From Blautia sp. (lineage in GTDB: Bacteria > Bacillota > Clostridia > Lachnospirales > Lachnospiraceae): DNA of 64,000 nt. The DNA lies in NCBI GenBank assembly GCA_022777285.1, contig JALFGN010000065.1, positions 1 through 64,000 on the forward strand. The letters run 5' to 3'. A program made the translations under genes and the position numbers. The notes below the pieces were generated by a model, which saw nothing but the letters and a program-made list of their open reading frames with translations, searched no databases and was not told where the DNA came from. Shown one piece after another: positions 43,527 to 52,374 of the stretch; positions within the stretch are counted from its first letter, which is position 1; the number at the start of each line of letters is the position of its first letter.

Positions 43527-44630
43527 TTAAATGTACCGGGAAACAATTTCTGACATTTTGTCCATTTTCTTTTCCATATCTGCAACCAGTGTCATCTGTG
43601 TATGGCAGCGGTCCAGATTCTGGTGCTCTCTGTGGATTTTAAAATAGGTATCCCCGTTCAGGTAATCGGTCAGAAAACGCATGCCGCATTCCAGAGTCAT
43701 AAGTTTTGCAGAGAAAGGCAAAAGGCGGATTTCTTCTTCTGTCAGAGAATTTCCGGCTTCGGAAAGAAATCCTGCAGTATAGGCTTCGAACAGATCCAGA
43801 CTCATAGAGACTTTGGAAAGATCCTGTTCGTCTTCTGTAGCTGTGCTGGCACCGAAACGAATGCTGTCACCAAAATCATAAAGTACAGAACCGGGCATAA
43901 CGGTATCCAGGTCAATGACACAGATTCCTTCATCGGTATCGTTATCTATCATAATGTTATTTAATTTTGTATCGTTGTGTGTTACACGTAAAGGAAGTGT
44001 TCCATTTGCAATGGCATCCACTACTGTATTTCCGTCTTCTCTTCGATCCATAAAGAACTGGATTTCTTCAGAAACAAGAGAAGCTCTGCAGGCAAGATCT
44101 TCTTTTACTGCTTTTTCAAAGGCTGCATAGCGGGAACGTGTATTATGAAAATTTGGTATGGTCTCGTGGAGCATTTCGGCCGGATAATCAGACAGCAGTT
44201 TCTGGAAATGGCCAAAAGCTTTTGCTGCGTTTGTGAACAGAATGGGGCGTTCTACTGTCTGGTAACAGGTGGCATCTTCAATGAACAGATAGGCTCTCCA
44301 GTATGTTCCGTCGCTGTCTTTGTAGAGAGACGTTCCGTCCTTTGTGAGAACAACCGTCAATGTTTCACGAAGAGGATTTCCTCCGTTTTCTATGATTTTT
44401 TTTCGCAGATGTCCGGTAACTCCTTCAATGTTTTCCATAAGACCATAAGGATCTGTGAAGATTGAGGTATTTACAGCCTGAAGAATGTAACGTATAGGTG
44501 CCTTGGTTTCCCGGCTGAAGTAAACAGCGTAAGTACTGTTAATATGACCGCATCCAAATGGTTCTGCATAAATAAAAGTTCCTTCAAACTGGAACTGAGA
44601 TACAATTTCGTTCCTGATTTTTTCGTGCAT
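43527..44630 (-). CDS. NahK-like sugar 1-kinase (APH-fold phosphotransferase)
   Basis: A 367-residue aminoglycoside-phosphotransferase-fold kinase. Catalytic loop THNDTKLNNIMID with Asp220, and a DxD-type metal site in VIDLDTVMPG (about 240-242). The length and the HNDTKxNN motif agree with N-acetylhexosamine 1-kinase (NahK) of bifidobacterial lacto-N-biose and galacto-N-biose use. Neither a GNB/LNB phosphorylase nor the transporter is adjacent, so the substrate is inferred; galK lies 14 kb away. The ATG at 44630 follows GGGAGG. It leads a two-gene minus-strand unit with the AraC gene. Confidence 0.75.
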   Translation of the reverse strand: MHEKIRNEIVSQFQFEGTFIYAEPFGCGHINSTYAVYFSRETKAPIRYILQAVNTSIFTDPYGLMENIEGVTGHLRKKIIENGGNPLRETLTVVLTKDGTSLYKDSDGTYWRAYLFIEDATCYQTVERPILFTNAAKAFGHFQKLLSDYPAEMLHETIPNFHNTRSRYAAFEKAVKEDLACRASLVSEEIQFFMDRREDGNTVVDAIANGTLPLRVTHNDTKLNNIMIDNDTDEGICVIDLDTVMPGSVLYDFGDSIRFGASTATEDEQDLSKVSMSLDLFEAYTAGFLSEAGNSLTEEEIRLLPFSAKLMTLECGMRFLTDYLNGDTYFKIHREHQNLDRCHTQMTLVADMEKKMDKMSEIVSRYI

Positions 44631-44823
44631 CTCGAATCCTCCCGATTCATAAAAATTTACTATCACTTATTTTTTATTATACAGTGGTGAAGGAAATTTT
44701 CTATAGAAAAATGAATCAGAATTAGCAAAAATGGATAAACAGAGAAAAAATGCTAATGCAAAGTACTGTTTCCGGAAAGGGCAGAGTACAATAGAAAAAA
44801 GAAACAATATTGGGAAGAGAAAC

Positions 44824-45351
44824 ATGAAAATTTTGCTGTTCCTGTCAGAAATTATGATTCCGCTGGTACTGTTTTATATTGTGGGATTTGGTATGCTTAT
44901 GAAAAATGATGTATACGAAAATTTTGTGAGAGGTGCCAGAGAAGGTCTTAAGACGGTGGTACGGATTTTTCCTACTCTGGTTGGACTTATGATGGCAGTC
45001 GGAATTCTGCGGGCATCGGGTTTTTTGAATCTGGTAGGAACCTGTCTGGGGCAGATTACAGATCCGATGGGTTTTCCGGCAGAACTGGTACCATTGGTGA
45101 TTGTGCGCATGTTTTCTGCCAGTGCAGCTACCGGGCTGGTACTTGATCTGTTTCGGGAGTTTGGAACAGATTCCAGAATCGGTTTGATCGTATCCATTAT
45201 GATGTCCTGTACAGAAACTATTTTTTATACCATTTCTGTTTATTTTATTGCTGCAAAAGTAAAGAATACTCGGTATACGGTGCCGGGGGCACTGCTGGCA
45301 ACTGCTGTTGGAATCGGTGCCAGTGTATGGCTTGCCGGCAGAATCCTATAA
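44824..45351 (+). CDS. spmB: Spore maturation protein B
   Basis: SpmB partners SpmA in spore-core dehydration and heat resistance. The 175 residues are close to B. subtilis SpmB (178) and carry the family pattern EGLKTVVRIFPTLVGLMMAVGILRASG, ITDPMGFPAELVPLVIVRMFSASAATGLVLDLF and MMSCTETIFYTISVYF, with about five membrane segments. The ATG at 44824 follows GGGAAGAG; an upstream in-frame ATG at 44731 would add 31 polar residues not found in the family. It is about 31 kb from spmA; the two are usually adjacent. Confidence 0.92.
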   Translation: MKILLFLSEIMIPLVLFYIVGFGMLMKNDVYENFVRGAREGLKTVVRIFPTLVGLMMAVGILRASGFLNLVGTCLGQITDPMGFPAELVPLVIVRMFSASAATGLVLDLFREFGTDSRIGLIVSIMMSCTETIFYTISVYFIAAKVKNTRYTVPGALLATAVGIGASVWLAGRIL

Positions 45352-45356
45352 AAAGG

Positions 45357-45385
45357 TTGACAATCAAATATTCAAGTGCTAATAT
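45357..45385 (+). promoter_or_regulatory. Promoter P1 of the his operon
   Basis: Perfect TTGACA (45357-45362), 17-bp spacer, TAATAT (45380-45385), directly after the spmB stop. Confidence 0.65.
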
Positions 45386-45403
45386 GGTAGCACGCTAAAG
45401 CAA

Positions 45404-45432
45404 TTGACGATGGAATCGTTATTCTATACAAT
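45404..45432 (+). promoter_or_regulatory. Promoter P2 of the his operon
   Basis: TTGACG (45404-45409), 17-bp spacer, TACAAT (45427-45432), 30 nt before the hisZ start codon. The two tandem promoters leave no room for a T-box or attenuator before hisZ. Confidence 0.55.
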
Positions 45433-45461
45433 ACAGATAAAGAAAGGAAGGGATCAGAAAA

Positions 45462-46658
45462 ATGAGATATTACGATAAGATAACACCGGATGGAACGAAA
45501 GATTTACTTTTTGGTGAGTGCGATCAGCGTTCCCAGGTGACAAAAACCCTGAAGGATTTATTTACAGCTCAGGGTTACAGGCGTGTGATGACGCCTGCAT
45601 TGGAATTTTATGATGTGTTCGGCAGAGCGGCAAAATATCTGCCAAAGGAAACCATGTACAAACTGACAGACCATAAGGGAAGACTGATGGTATTGTGTCC
45701 GGACTGTACAGTTCCTGTGGCCAGATTAACGGCAACCAGATTGAAAGGGATGCCAATGCCGCTCCGTTTATTTTATAACCACAATATTTATAGAATGTTT
45801 CCGGAACTGAAAGGAAAAAGTGCAGAAATCAATCAGGTAGGAATTGAACTGATCGGAGGGGAGCGTCTGCGCAGTGATCTGGAAGTGGTAGAGCTTGCTG
45901 CAAGAAGTCTGGATCTGATCGGTGGCGGCAAGTATCGTCTGGAATTGTGCCATATCGGATACTTTAAGGCAATTATGAACAGTCTGGATGTGGATGAAGA
46001 ACTGAAAGAAGAAATCCGTTATCAGATTGAGCAGAAAAATTATGCATCTCTTACGGATATCCTTGGAGAATATAAAGACAGCAAAGCTGCAAGAGCATTG
46101 TTAAAATTGCCGAGGCTTTTCGGAGGGGCAGAAGTCTTTGAGAAAGCCTACGAATTATTTGATGAAAACGGAGCAAAAGAAAGTCTGGATTATCTCAAAG
46201 GTGTTTATGAATATCTTCAGGAACTGGGACTTGGAAATAAAGTGATCATTGATCTGGGGCTGGTAAATCTTGCAGAATATTACACAGGCATTATTTTCAG
46301 AGGATATTTCCAGGGAATCGGAGAACAGGTACTTTCCGGAGGCCGTTACGATATGCTTCTGAAAGAATTCGGAGAAGATCAGTGTTCGATTGGATTTGGA
46401 ATTAATGTAGATATGGCAAGTCAGAAGGTAAAACCGATGCCGGAAAGCATTCCGGAGGTTCTGGTATTTGCTCCGGATATGCAGTATATGGCAAAAGCAG
46501 TCTGCCATCGCAGAGAACTGGAGAGCCAGGGCATACTGACGGAGAACTGCGTTTTTGATACCATGGAAGAAGCGTTTGATTATGCAAAAATGAGAGGGAT
46601 ACCGAAAGTGCATCTGGTGGGAGAAGATATTACGATTTGTTTGACGAAAAAGAATTAA
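45462..46658 (+). CDS. hisZ: ATP phosphoribosyltransferase regulatory subunit HisZ
   Basis: HisZ is a HisRS-like protein without ligase activity that makes an octameric complex with short HisG and gives it histidine feedback control. The 398 residues have the class II fold: PDGTKDLLFGECDQR, YNHNIYRMF (HisZ-type motif 2) and FGGAEVFEKAYELF; the C-terminal anticodon domain is missing, as expected. AAGGAAGGGATC precedes the ATG. First gene of the his operon. Confidence 0.94.
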   Translation: MRYYDKITPDGTKDLLFGECDQRSQVTKTLKDLFTAQGYRRVMTPALEFYDVFGRAAKYLPKETMYKLTDHKGRLMVLCPDCTVPVARLTATRLKGMPMPLRLFYNHNIYRMFPELKGKSAEINQVGIELIGGERLRSDLEVVELAARSLDLIGGGKYRLELCHIGYFKAIMNSLDVDEELKEEIRYQIEQKNYASLTDILGEYKDSKAARALLKLPRLFGGAEVFEKAYELFDENGAKESLDYLKGVYEYLQELGLGNKVIIDLGLVNLAEYYTGIIFRGYFQGIGEQVLSGGRYDMLLKEFGEDQCSIGFGINVDMASQKVKPMPESIPEVLVFAPDMQYMAKAVCHRRELESQGILTENCVFDTMEEAFDYAKMRGIPKVHLVGEDITICLTKKN

Positions 46659-46679
46659 TCTCACTGGGAGGCAGAGAAA

Positions 46680-47330
46680 ATGAAACCAATTAGAATCGCT
46701 CTGACAAAAGGGCGTCTTGAAAATAAAACAATTGAACTTCTGGAACGTCTTGGATATGACTGTACGAATGCCAGAAAAAAGGGCAGAAAACTGATTATGC
46801 CTATTGGAAACGGAGAAATTGAAGTAGTTCTTGCAAAAGCCGCAGATGTTGTTACTTATGTGGAAACCGGTGTCTGTGATATGGGTGTCGTAGGAAAGGA
46901 CACGATTATGGAAAAGGGCGGAACTTTTTATGAAGTCGCTGATCTTGGATTTGGAAAATGCCGTTTTGCTCTGGCTGTATTAAAGGGAAAGGATTTGTAT
47001 GAGGGATATCATACACTTACCATTGCCAGTAAATATGTGAATGTGGCGAAAGCATTTTTCGAGCAGAAAAATATGGATGTAGATATTGTAAAAATCGAAG
47101 GTTCTGTTGAACTGGCACCGGTACTGGGGCTTGCAGATGCAATTGTTGATATTGTGGAGACCGGGACTACATTAAAAGAGAATGGACTGGTAGTTGCAGA
47201 GGAAGTTTGTCCGGTAAGTGCGAGACTGATCGTGAACATTGCCAGTATGAAACTGAGAAAACAGGAAATTGAAGAACTGATCGATAAAATCGAAAAAGAT
47301 ATAAAGAAAAGAAAAGCAAAGGAGGCGTGA
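46680..47330 (+). CDS. hisG: ATP phosphoribosyltransferase HisG, short form
   Basis: HisG carries out the first step of histidine synthesis, ATP plus PRPP to phosphoribosyl-ATP. At 216 residues it is the short, HisZ-dependent form without the C-terminal ACT-like domain. Visible signatures are the N-terminal IALTKGRLENKTIELL, GVCDMGVVGKDTIME, and the PRPP loop VDIVETGTTLKENGL. hisZ ends 21 nt upstream. The next gene is hisC, 4 nt downstream, where hisD would normally come. Confidence 0.97.
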   Translation: MKPIRIALTKGRLENKTIELLERLGYDCTNARKKGRKLIMPIGNGEIEVVLAKAADVVTYVETGVCDMGVVGKDTIMEKGGTFYEVADLGFGKCRFALAVLKGKDLYEGYHTLTIASKYVNVAKAFFEQKNMDVDIVKIEGSVELAPVLGLADAIVDIVETGTTLKENGLVVAEEVCPVSARLIVNIASMKLRKQEIEELIDKIEKDIKKRKAKEA

Positions 47331-47334
47331 GACG

Positions 47335-48390
47335 ATGGCATATAAAATACCGGAAAAATTAAGGAGTCTGGAAATTTATGACCCGGTTACAGAAGAATAT
47401 GATGTGCGTCTGGACGCCAATGAGAGCTATCTGAATGTTCCGGAAGAGATACGGAACGATATTATGGATGCAATCCGGAAAGTGGAATTTAACCGTTATC
47501 CGGATCCGCTGGCCAGAGAACTGCGCAAAAAGGCAGGTGCTTTCTTTCATGTAAAACCGGAATTGCTGACAGCAGGGAATGGTTCGGATGAACTGATTTC
47601 TCTGATCGTTCCTAATTTTCTGGACAGGGGAGACACCATGCTGGTAGCAGTGCCCGATTTTTCTATGTACTGGTTTTATGCACAGTTTAATGATATTAAA
47701 GTAGAGTCCTTGCAGAAAGAAGAAAATCTGAGAACATCTGCAGAAGATATTCTGGAACGGGCGAAAGAGAAAAATGCAAAGCTTCTGATTTTCTCCAATC
47801 CCTGTAACCCGACTTCTTTGAAACTTTCCAGAGCAGACATTATAAAAATTATTGAAAATACAGATGCACTGGTGATTGTAGATGAAGCTTATATGGAATT
47901 TGCAGAAGAAGGTTCTGTGTTAAATGAAATTGAAAATTATGACAATCTGATTGTGTTAAAGACATGTTCCAAAGCTTTCGGAATGGCAGCAATTCGTCTG
48001 GGATTTGCAGCAGCCAATCAAACACTGACCGGATTGATTCAGGCAATTAAGTCCCCATATAATGTAAATTCGCTTACACAGGCAGCAGGATGTGCAATTC
48101 TGGATCATCCGGAATATCTTCAGTTTTGTATTAAGGCCTTAAAAAATTCCAGAGATCAGCTTTATCAGGGTTTGGCAGAACTGGTTGCAAGAAAAGAAGA
48201 CATAGAGGATATCTATGAAACCACTACAAACTTTGTCTTTATGAAAATGAAAAATGCAGAGGAAATCTATAATCAGCTGCGGGCAAGAAGTATTTCTATC
48301 CGTTTGATGAAAGGATATCTGCGTATATCCGCAGGATCAGAAAGAGAAAACAAAGCGGTTCTGGATGCGCTGGAAGAGTTATTAAGATAA
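47335..48390 (+). CDS. hisC: Histidinol-phosphate aminotransferase
   Basis: HisC converts imidazole acetol phosphate to histidinol phosphate. The 351 residues are a class II fold-type I PLP aminotransferase: LDANESYLNVP at the N-terminus, GNGSDELISLI, FSNPCNPTS, VDEAYMEF and the Schiff-base lysine in KTCSKAFGMAAIRLGF. ATG follows GGAGG. It starts 4 nt after hisG; hisB follows after 25 nt. Confidence 0.96.
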   Translation: MAYKIPEKLRSLEIYDPVTEEYDVRLDANESYLNVPEEIRNDIMDAIRKVEFNRYPDPLARELRKKAGAFFHVKPELLTAGNGSDELISLIVPNFLDRGDTMLVAVPDFSMYWFYAQFNDIKVESLQKEENLRTSAEDILERAKEKNAKLLIFSNPCNPTSLKLSRADIIKIIENTDALVIVDEAYMEFAEEGSVLNEIENYDNLIVLKTCSKAFGMAAIRLGFAAANQTLTGLIQAIKSPYNVNSLTQAAGCAILDHPEYLQFCIKALKNSRDQLYQGLAELVARKEDIEDIYETTTNFVFMKMKNAEEIYNQLRARSISIRLMKGYLRISAGSERENKAVLDALEELLR

Positions 48391-48415
48391 CTATAATGGG
48401 GAAGGAGGATGCATA

Positions 48416-48997
48416 ATGAGAAGCAGAGAAATAAAACGTACAACAAAAGAGACAGATATTCACCTGAAGCTGAATCTGGATGGACAGGGATTCTATACAG
48501 GCACCTGTGGAGTGGGATTTTTTGATCATATGATGCAGGCATTTTGTGTACATAGTGGTTTTGATGTGGAACTTCAGATGAAAGGAGACCTTGAGGTGGA
48601 CTGTCACCACAGTATCGAAGATCTTGGAATCGTGCTTGGGCAGGCATTTGCACAGGCAGTAGGTGATAAGAGTACCATTTGCAGATATGGAAGCTTTTAT
48701 ATCCCTATGGATGAAGCACTTGGGTTCTGCTCTCTTGATATCAGCGGACGTCCTTTCCTTGTATTCGATGCAGCATTTACCAACCAAAGTGTTGGAACAT
48801 TGGATTGCTGTATGGTAAAAGAATTTTTCCGGGCATTTGCTTTTAACGGCGGCATTACGCTTCATGTAAAATGTCTGTATGGAGAAAATGATCATCATAT
48901 CATAGAAGCATTGTTCAAGGCGGTCGCGCACGCGCTGAAAGAAGCAGTAAAGCCAAACAACGGAAAAATACTTTCATCAAAGGGGATGCTGGAATGA
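48416..48997 (+). CDS. hisB: Imidazoleglycerol-phosphate dehydratase
   Basis: HisB dehydrates imidazole glycerol phosphate. The 193-residue monofunctional form (no histidinol phosphatase domain) has the manganese-binding histidine motifs GFFDHMMQAFCVHS, CHHSIEDLGI and ENDHHIIEALFKAVAHAL. GGAGG stands before the ATG. The last 4 nt overlap hisH. The histidinol phosphatase is not in the operon. Confidence 0.96.
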   Translation: MRSREIKRTTKETDIHLKLNLDGQGFYTGTCGVGFFDHMMQAFCVHSGFDVELQMKGDLEVDCHHSIEDLGIVLGQAFAQAVGDKSTICRYGSFYIPMDEALGFCSLDISGRPFLVFDAAFTNQSVGTLDCCMVKEFFRAFAFNGGITLHVKCLYGENDHHIIEALFKAVAHALKEAVKPNNGKILSSKGMLE

Positions 48998-49599
48998 TAG
49001 CGATTATTGATTATGGAGCGGGAAATCTTTTCAGTGTAAAAAATGCACTGGAATTTTTGAAAAAAGATTGTGTGATCACAGCAGATGCAGAAGAAATAAG
49101 AAAAGCAGATGCAATGATTCTTCCGGGAGTAGGAGCTTTTCCGGATGCTATGCGTATGCTGGAGGAAAAAGGTCTGGATGTAGTGATTCAGGAAGAAGCA
49201 GAGAAAAAACCACTGCTTGGTATCTGCCTTGGCATGCAGATGCTTTTTGAGACGAGTTATGAATTTGGAGAAACAAAAGGTCTTGGTCTTCTCCCGGGAT
49301 GTGTGCAGCTGATTGACGGAGGCGGTCTTAAAATTCCGCATATGGGATGGAATGATCTGACAGTTTTGAATCCCTGTGCGATGACAAAGGATTTGCCGGA
49401 GAATGCGTATGTATATTTTGTGCATTCTTTTCGTGCAGAAACACCGGATGAAAACATTTCCTGTTATACAGTTTATAATGAAAAGATACCGGCGCTGGTA
49501 CATAAAGGGTTTGTTTACGGAGCGCAGTTTCATCCGGAAAAAAGTGGAACGGTAGGACTTGGGTTATTGGAAAATTTTGCGAGGCTGGTGGAAAAATGA
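48994..49599 (+). CDS. hisH: Imidazole glycerol phosphate synthase, glutamine amidotransferase subunit HisH
   Basis: HisH supplies ammonia to HisF for imidazole glycerol phosphate formation. The 201-residue class I amidotransferase shows the oxyanion region PGVGAFPDAM, the catalytic cysteine in GICLGMQMLFE (about 78) and the His/Glu pair in FHPEKSG (about 178-180). It overlaps hisB and hisA by 4 nt each, indicating translational coupling. Confidence 0.96.
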   Translation: MIAIIDYGAGNLFSVKNALEFLKKDCVITADAEEIRKADAMILPGVGAFPDAMRMLEEKGLDVVIQEEAEKKPLLGICLGMQMLFETSYEFGETKGLGLLPGCVQLIDGGGLKIPHMGWNDLTVLNPCAMTKDLPENAYVYFVHSFRAETPDENISCYTVYNEKIPALVHKGFVYGAQFHPEKSGTVGLGLLENFARLVEK

Positions 49600-50321
49600 T
49601 TATATTACCTGCGATTGATATAAAAGACGGAAAATGTGTACGACTGGTAAAAGGGGATTATGCCACTGCGCATCAGGTGGCAGAAAGTCCTTATGATACA
49701 GCTGCGGCCTTTCGGGCAGCAGGTGCCGCCTGGATCCACATGGTGGATCTGGACGGAGCAAAGGAAGGCAAACCGGTAAATACAGAAATATTTGAGAGAG
49801 TGGCAAAAGAGTCTGGTCTCAAAGTGGAGGTGGGCGGAGGAATCCGTCATATGAAAACCATTGAACAGTTTCTGGAAAAAGGAATCTCCAGAGTGATCCT
49901 TGGTTCTGTAGCAGTCAAAAATCCTGACTTAGTAAAGGAAGCTGTGAAAGAATTCGGCGAAAAGATTGCCGTAGGAATCGATGCAAAGAATGGCATGGTG
50001 GCAACGGAAGGATGGCTTGAAAAAAGTGATGTAACTTATACGGATCTGGCACTTGCCATGGAAGATGCAGGTGTGAGAACGATTATTTATACAGACATTT
50101 CCAGAGATGGTACACTGACTGGTGTAAATACGGAACAGTTGGGAAATCTGAATCGTACGGTTTCCTGTAACATCATTGCTAGCGGAGGGGTAAGTTCTAT
50201 TGTGGATATTGAGAACTGCATTGATTTGAATCTGTATGGCTGTATCTGCGGAAAAGCGGTGTATACCGGTGCTCTGAATCTGATGGAAGCGATTGGGAAA
50301 GCAGGTGAGCAGATATGTTAG
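49596..50321 (+). CDS. hisA: ProFAR isomerase HisA
   Basis: HisA isomerises ProFAR to PRFAR. The 241-residue TIM barrel begins [21 protein letters not shown] with the catalytic Asp8, has [19 protein letters not shown] and [14 protein letters not shown] phosphate loops, the second catalytic Asp in [12 protein letters not shown] and [11 protein letters not shown] near the end. It overlaps hisH by 4 nt and hisF by 7 nt. Confidence 0.96.
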   Translation: MIILPAIDIKDGKCVRLVKGDYATAHQVAESPYDTAAAFRAAGAAWIHMVDLDGAKEGKPVNTEIFERVAKESGLKVEVGGGIRHMKTIEQFLEKGISRVILGSVAVKNPDLVKEAVKEFGEKIAVGIDAKNGMVATEGWLEKSDVTYTDLALAMEDAGVRTIIYTDISRDGTLTGVNTEQLGNLNRTVSCNIIASGGVSSIVDIENCIDLNLYGCICGKAVYTGALNLMEAIGKAGEQIC

Positions 50322-51073
50322 CAAAGAGAATTATTCCCTGTCTGGATGTCCGAGATGGAAAAGTCGTAAAAGGCGTAAATTTTGTTGGGATCAAAGAAGT
50401 AGGAGATCCGGTGGAATGTGCCATTGAATATGACAGGCAGGGAGCAGATGAGATTTGCTTTCTGGATATCACAGCAACTCATGAAGGCCGGGGAACGATG
50501 ATAGATGTGGTCAGAAGAACTGCGCAGCATGTATTTGTACCGCTTACGGTAGGCGGAGGAATCCGTACAGTGGAGGATTTCCGGGAAATTCTCCGTGCAG
50601 GGGCAGATAAAGTCTCTGTGAATTCCGCAGCAGTACGCAGACCGGAACTGATTCGGGAAGCAGCGGAAATTTTTGGAAGTCAGTGTGTCGTGGTTGCAAT
50701 TGATGCCAAGAGAGATGAACAGGGCAATTTTAAAGTCGTGGTGAATGGAGGAAGAATTGATACAGGTCTGGATGCCATTGACTGGGCAAGAAAATGCCAG
50801 GAACTTGGTGCCGGCGAAATTCTTTTGACATCCATGGATACAGACGGCTGCAGAGATGGATTTGATCTGGAACTGACCAATGCGGTCTGCGATGTGGTAA
50901 CGATACCTGTGATTGCCAGCGGCGGTTGTGGAAAGCTGGAACACTTTTCAGAAGTATTTGAAAAGAGTAAAGCAGATGCAGCTCTGGCAGCATCTTTGTT
51001 CCATTTCAGAGAATTGACTGTGGAACAGGTAAAAGAACATTTAAAGGAGCATGAAATTCCTGTCAGGAGGTAA
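50315..51073 (+). CDS. hisF: Imidazole glycerol phosphate synthase, cyclase subunit HisF
   Basis: HisF closes the imidazole ring and releases AICAR. The 252-residue TIM barrel has [21 protein letters not shown] with Asp11, [37 protein letters not shown] and [15 protein letters not shown]. It overlaps hisA by 7 nt, and hisI starts 4 nt after its stop. Confidence 0.97.
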   Translation: MLAKRIIPCLDVRDGKVVKGVNFVGIKEVGDPVECAIEYDRQGADEICFLDITATHEGRGTMIDVVRRTAQHVFVPLTVGGGIRTVEDFREILRAGADKVSVNSAAVRRPELIREAAEIFGSQCVVVAIDAKRDEQGNFKVVVNGGRIDTGLDAIDWARKCQELGAGEILLTSMDTDGCRDGFDLELTNAVCDVVTIPVIASGGCGKLEHFSEVFEKSKADAALAASLFHFRELTVEQVKEHLKEHEIPVRR

Positions 51074-51077
51074 ACAG

Positions 51078-51437
51078 ATGGATTTTGACCGTTATTTTCA
51101 GAAAAGTGATCTAATCCCTGCAATTGTGCAGGAACAGGGGACCTGTCAGGTTCTGATGTTGGCATATATGAATAAAGAAAGTCTGAAGAAGACATATGAG
51201 ACTGGTTATACCTGGTTCTGGAGTCGTTCCAGACAGGAACTGTGGAATAAAGGGGCTACTTCCGGGCACCTGCAGAAAGTGGTTGATATTAAGGCTGACT
51301 GTGATGATGATACGCTTCTTGTTACGGTGATTCAGACAGGAGCAGCCTGTCATACAGGAAATCATTCCTGCTTTTTTAAAGATATCTGGAAAGATAAAAA
51401 AGCATTGGGATTGGCAGGACAGGAAGTTGACATTTAA
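51078..51437 (+). CDS. hisI: Phosphoribosyl-AMP cyclohydrolase HisI
   Basis: HisI opens the purine ring of phosphoribosyl-AMP. The 119 residues contain [36 protein letters not shown], the metal-binding region [12 protein letters not shown] and the CHTGNHSCF zinc ligands. It has only the cyclohydrolase domain; the pyrophosphohydrolase (HisE) domain often fused in Firmicutes is absent. The ATG at 51078 follows AGGAGG, in preference to 51051. Last gene of the operon. Confidence 0.95.
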   Translation: MDFDRYFQKSDLIPAIVQEQGTCQVLMLAYMNKESLKKTYETGYTWFWSRSRQELWNKGATSGHLQKVVDIKADCDDDTLLVTVIQTGAACHTGNHSCFFKDIWKDKKALGLAGQEVDI

Positions 51438-51492
51438 ATTTTAATACGTTAGAATGACTTTTACAGGGAGTTCATGTCCAACGGAACCGGAT

Positions 51493-51527
51493 AAGCCGCC
51501 GCGGAAATTGTATTCTGCGGCGGTTCC
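51493..51527 (+). terminator. Probable terminator of the his operon
   Basis: GCCGCCGCGGAA, 6-nt loop, TTCTGCGGCGG, 55 nt after hisI. The stem is strong but the downstream T-run is poor (TTCCTTA), so termination may be partial. Confidence 0.5.
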
Positions 51528-51625
51528 TTATATCAGAATTTAAGAGTACAGGACGATATTTCGGTAGGGCGTGTATCTTTGTTTGTATCTAATGTGATTG
51601 TCTGAGGAGTCGTAGCAGGTGAAAT

Positions 51626-52267
51626 ATGAATCATAACGTGAATGTCGTAACTATATTGGGAGCAGCAGGAAAAATTCTTCTGGCACCTGTATTGCTGTGC
51701 GTCTTTCTGATTGCACGGTTATTTCAGTTCTTTCTCAAAATCTGCGGTCCTGTAGTTACATTTGTGTGTGTCTTGTCTTCTGTGGTGGTCACACTGGGAG
51801 CCGTCGCGCAGATTCTTCTTTATGTGCAGGGTAGGGGAATCAGTATATGGGGAATTTTTCTTTCTGTGTTGATCGCAGTGGGTCTGGCAATCGTTCCGGC
51901 AGTGGGTGTTGGTATGGTAATGGTTGTTCTGGAGGGTCTGTGTACTTTTATTCTTCGGCTGTATAAACCGGCCATGGAAAAGATTTATATTACGTCAGAG
52001 AAAAAACCGGACTATCGCTGGGCTGATTATGAGTGGGATAATAAAGCTCCGAATGTGCATCTTGGCGCAAAGGAGGAAGGGGAACGGAAGATTCATTACT
52101 TTAAGGGAATACATGATAAAGAGGAACTGAGAAAACGATTTTATGCATTGATGCGGATCTATCGGCCGGAGAATGAATTCGGGGAAGATGAAGTGACAAA
52201 AAGCATTGTAGACGAGTTTGATTATCTGAAAGGCAGGCTTCCGGAAAAGGAAGAGCATGTACCGTGA
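51626..52267 (+). CDS. Membrane protein with degenerate J-domain-like tail
   Basis: A 213-residue protein I cannot name. Two or three hydrophobic segments lie at about 10-35, 41-66 and 73-108, followed by a cytoplasmic tail. The tail from 157 to 203 (FKGIHDKEELRKRFYALMRIYRPENEFGEDEVTKSIVDEFDYLK region) has the spacing and pattern of a DnaJ J-domain, but the HPD tripeptide that activates Hsp70 is replaced by RPE (180-182). It may be a non-activating J-like protein. Start ATG follows GCAGGTG. The next gene, pduL, has its own promoter, so this is a single gene. Confidence 0.65.
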   Translation: MNHNVNVVTILGAAGKILLAPVLLCVFLIARLFQFFLKICGPVVTFVCVLSSVVVTLGAVAQILLYVQGRGISIWGIFLSVLIAVGLAIVPAVGVGMVMVVLEGLCTFILRLYKPAMEKIYITSEKKPDYRWADYEWDNKAPNVHLGAKEEGERKIHYFKGIHDKEELRKRFYALMRIYRPENEFGEDEVTKSIVDEFDYLKGRLPEKEEHVP

Positions 52268-52306
52268 AAAATGCAAAAACTTGAAGGAGAAATCATGCAA
52301 GAAAAG

Positions 52307-52334
52307 TTGACAACCTTTTTAAAAACGATATAAT
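52307..52334 (+). promoter_or_regulatory. Consensus promoter for pduL
   Basis: TTGACA (52307-52312), 16-bp spacer, TATAAT (52329-52334); both hexamers match the sigma-A consensus exactly. Expect strong, constitutive expression. Confidence 0.85.
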
Positions 52335-52374
52335 GAAGATAGAGAACACAAAACGATATGTGGAGGAAATCAAA

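Noticed and set aside
44731..44823. 31-residue N-terminal extension of SpmB
   Set aside because: Polar, lysine-rich and absent from the family; the ATG at 44824 has a better ribosome site.
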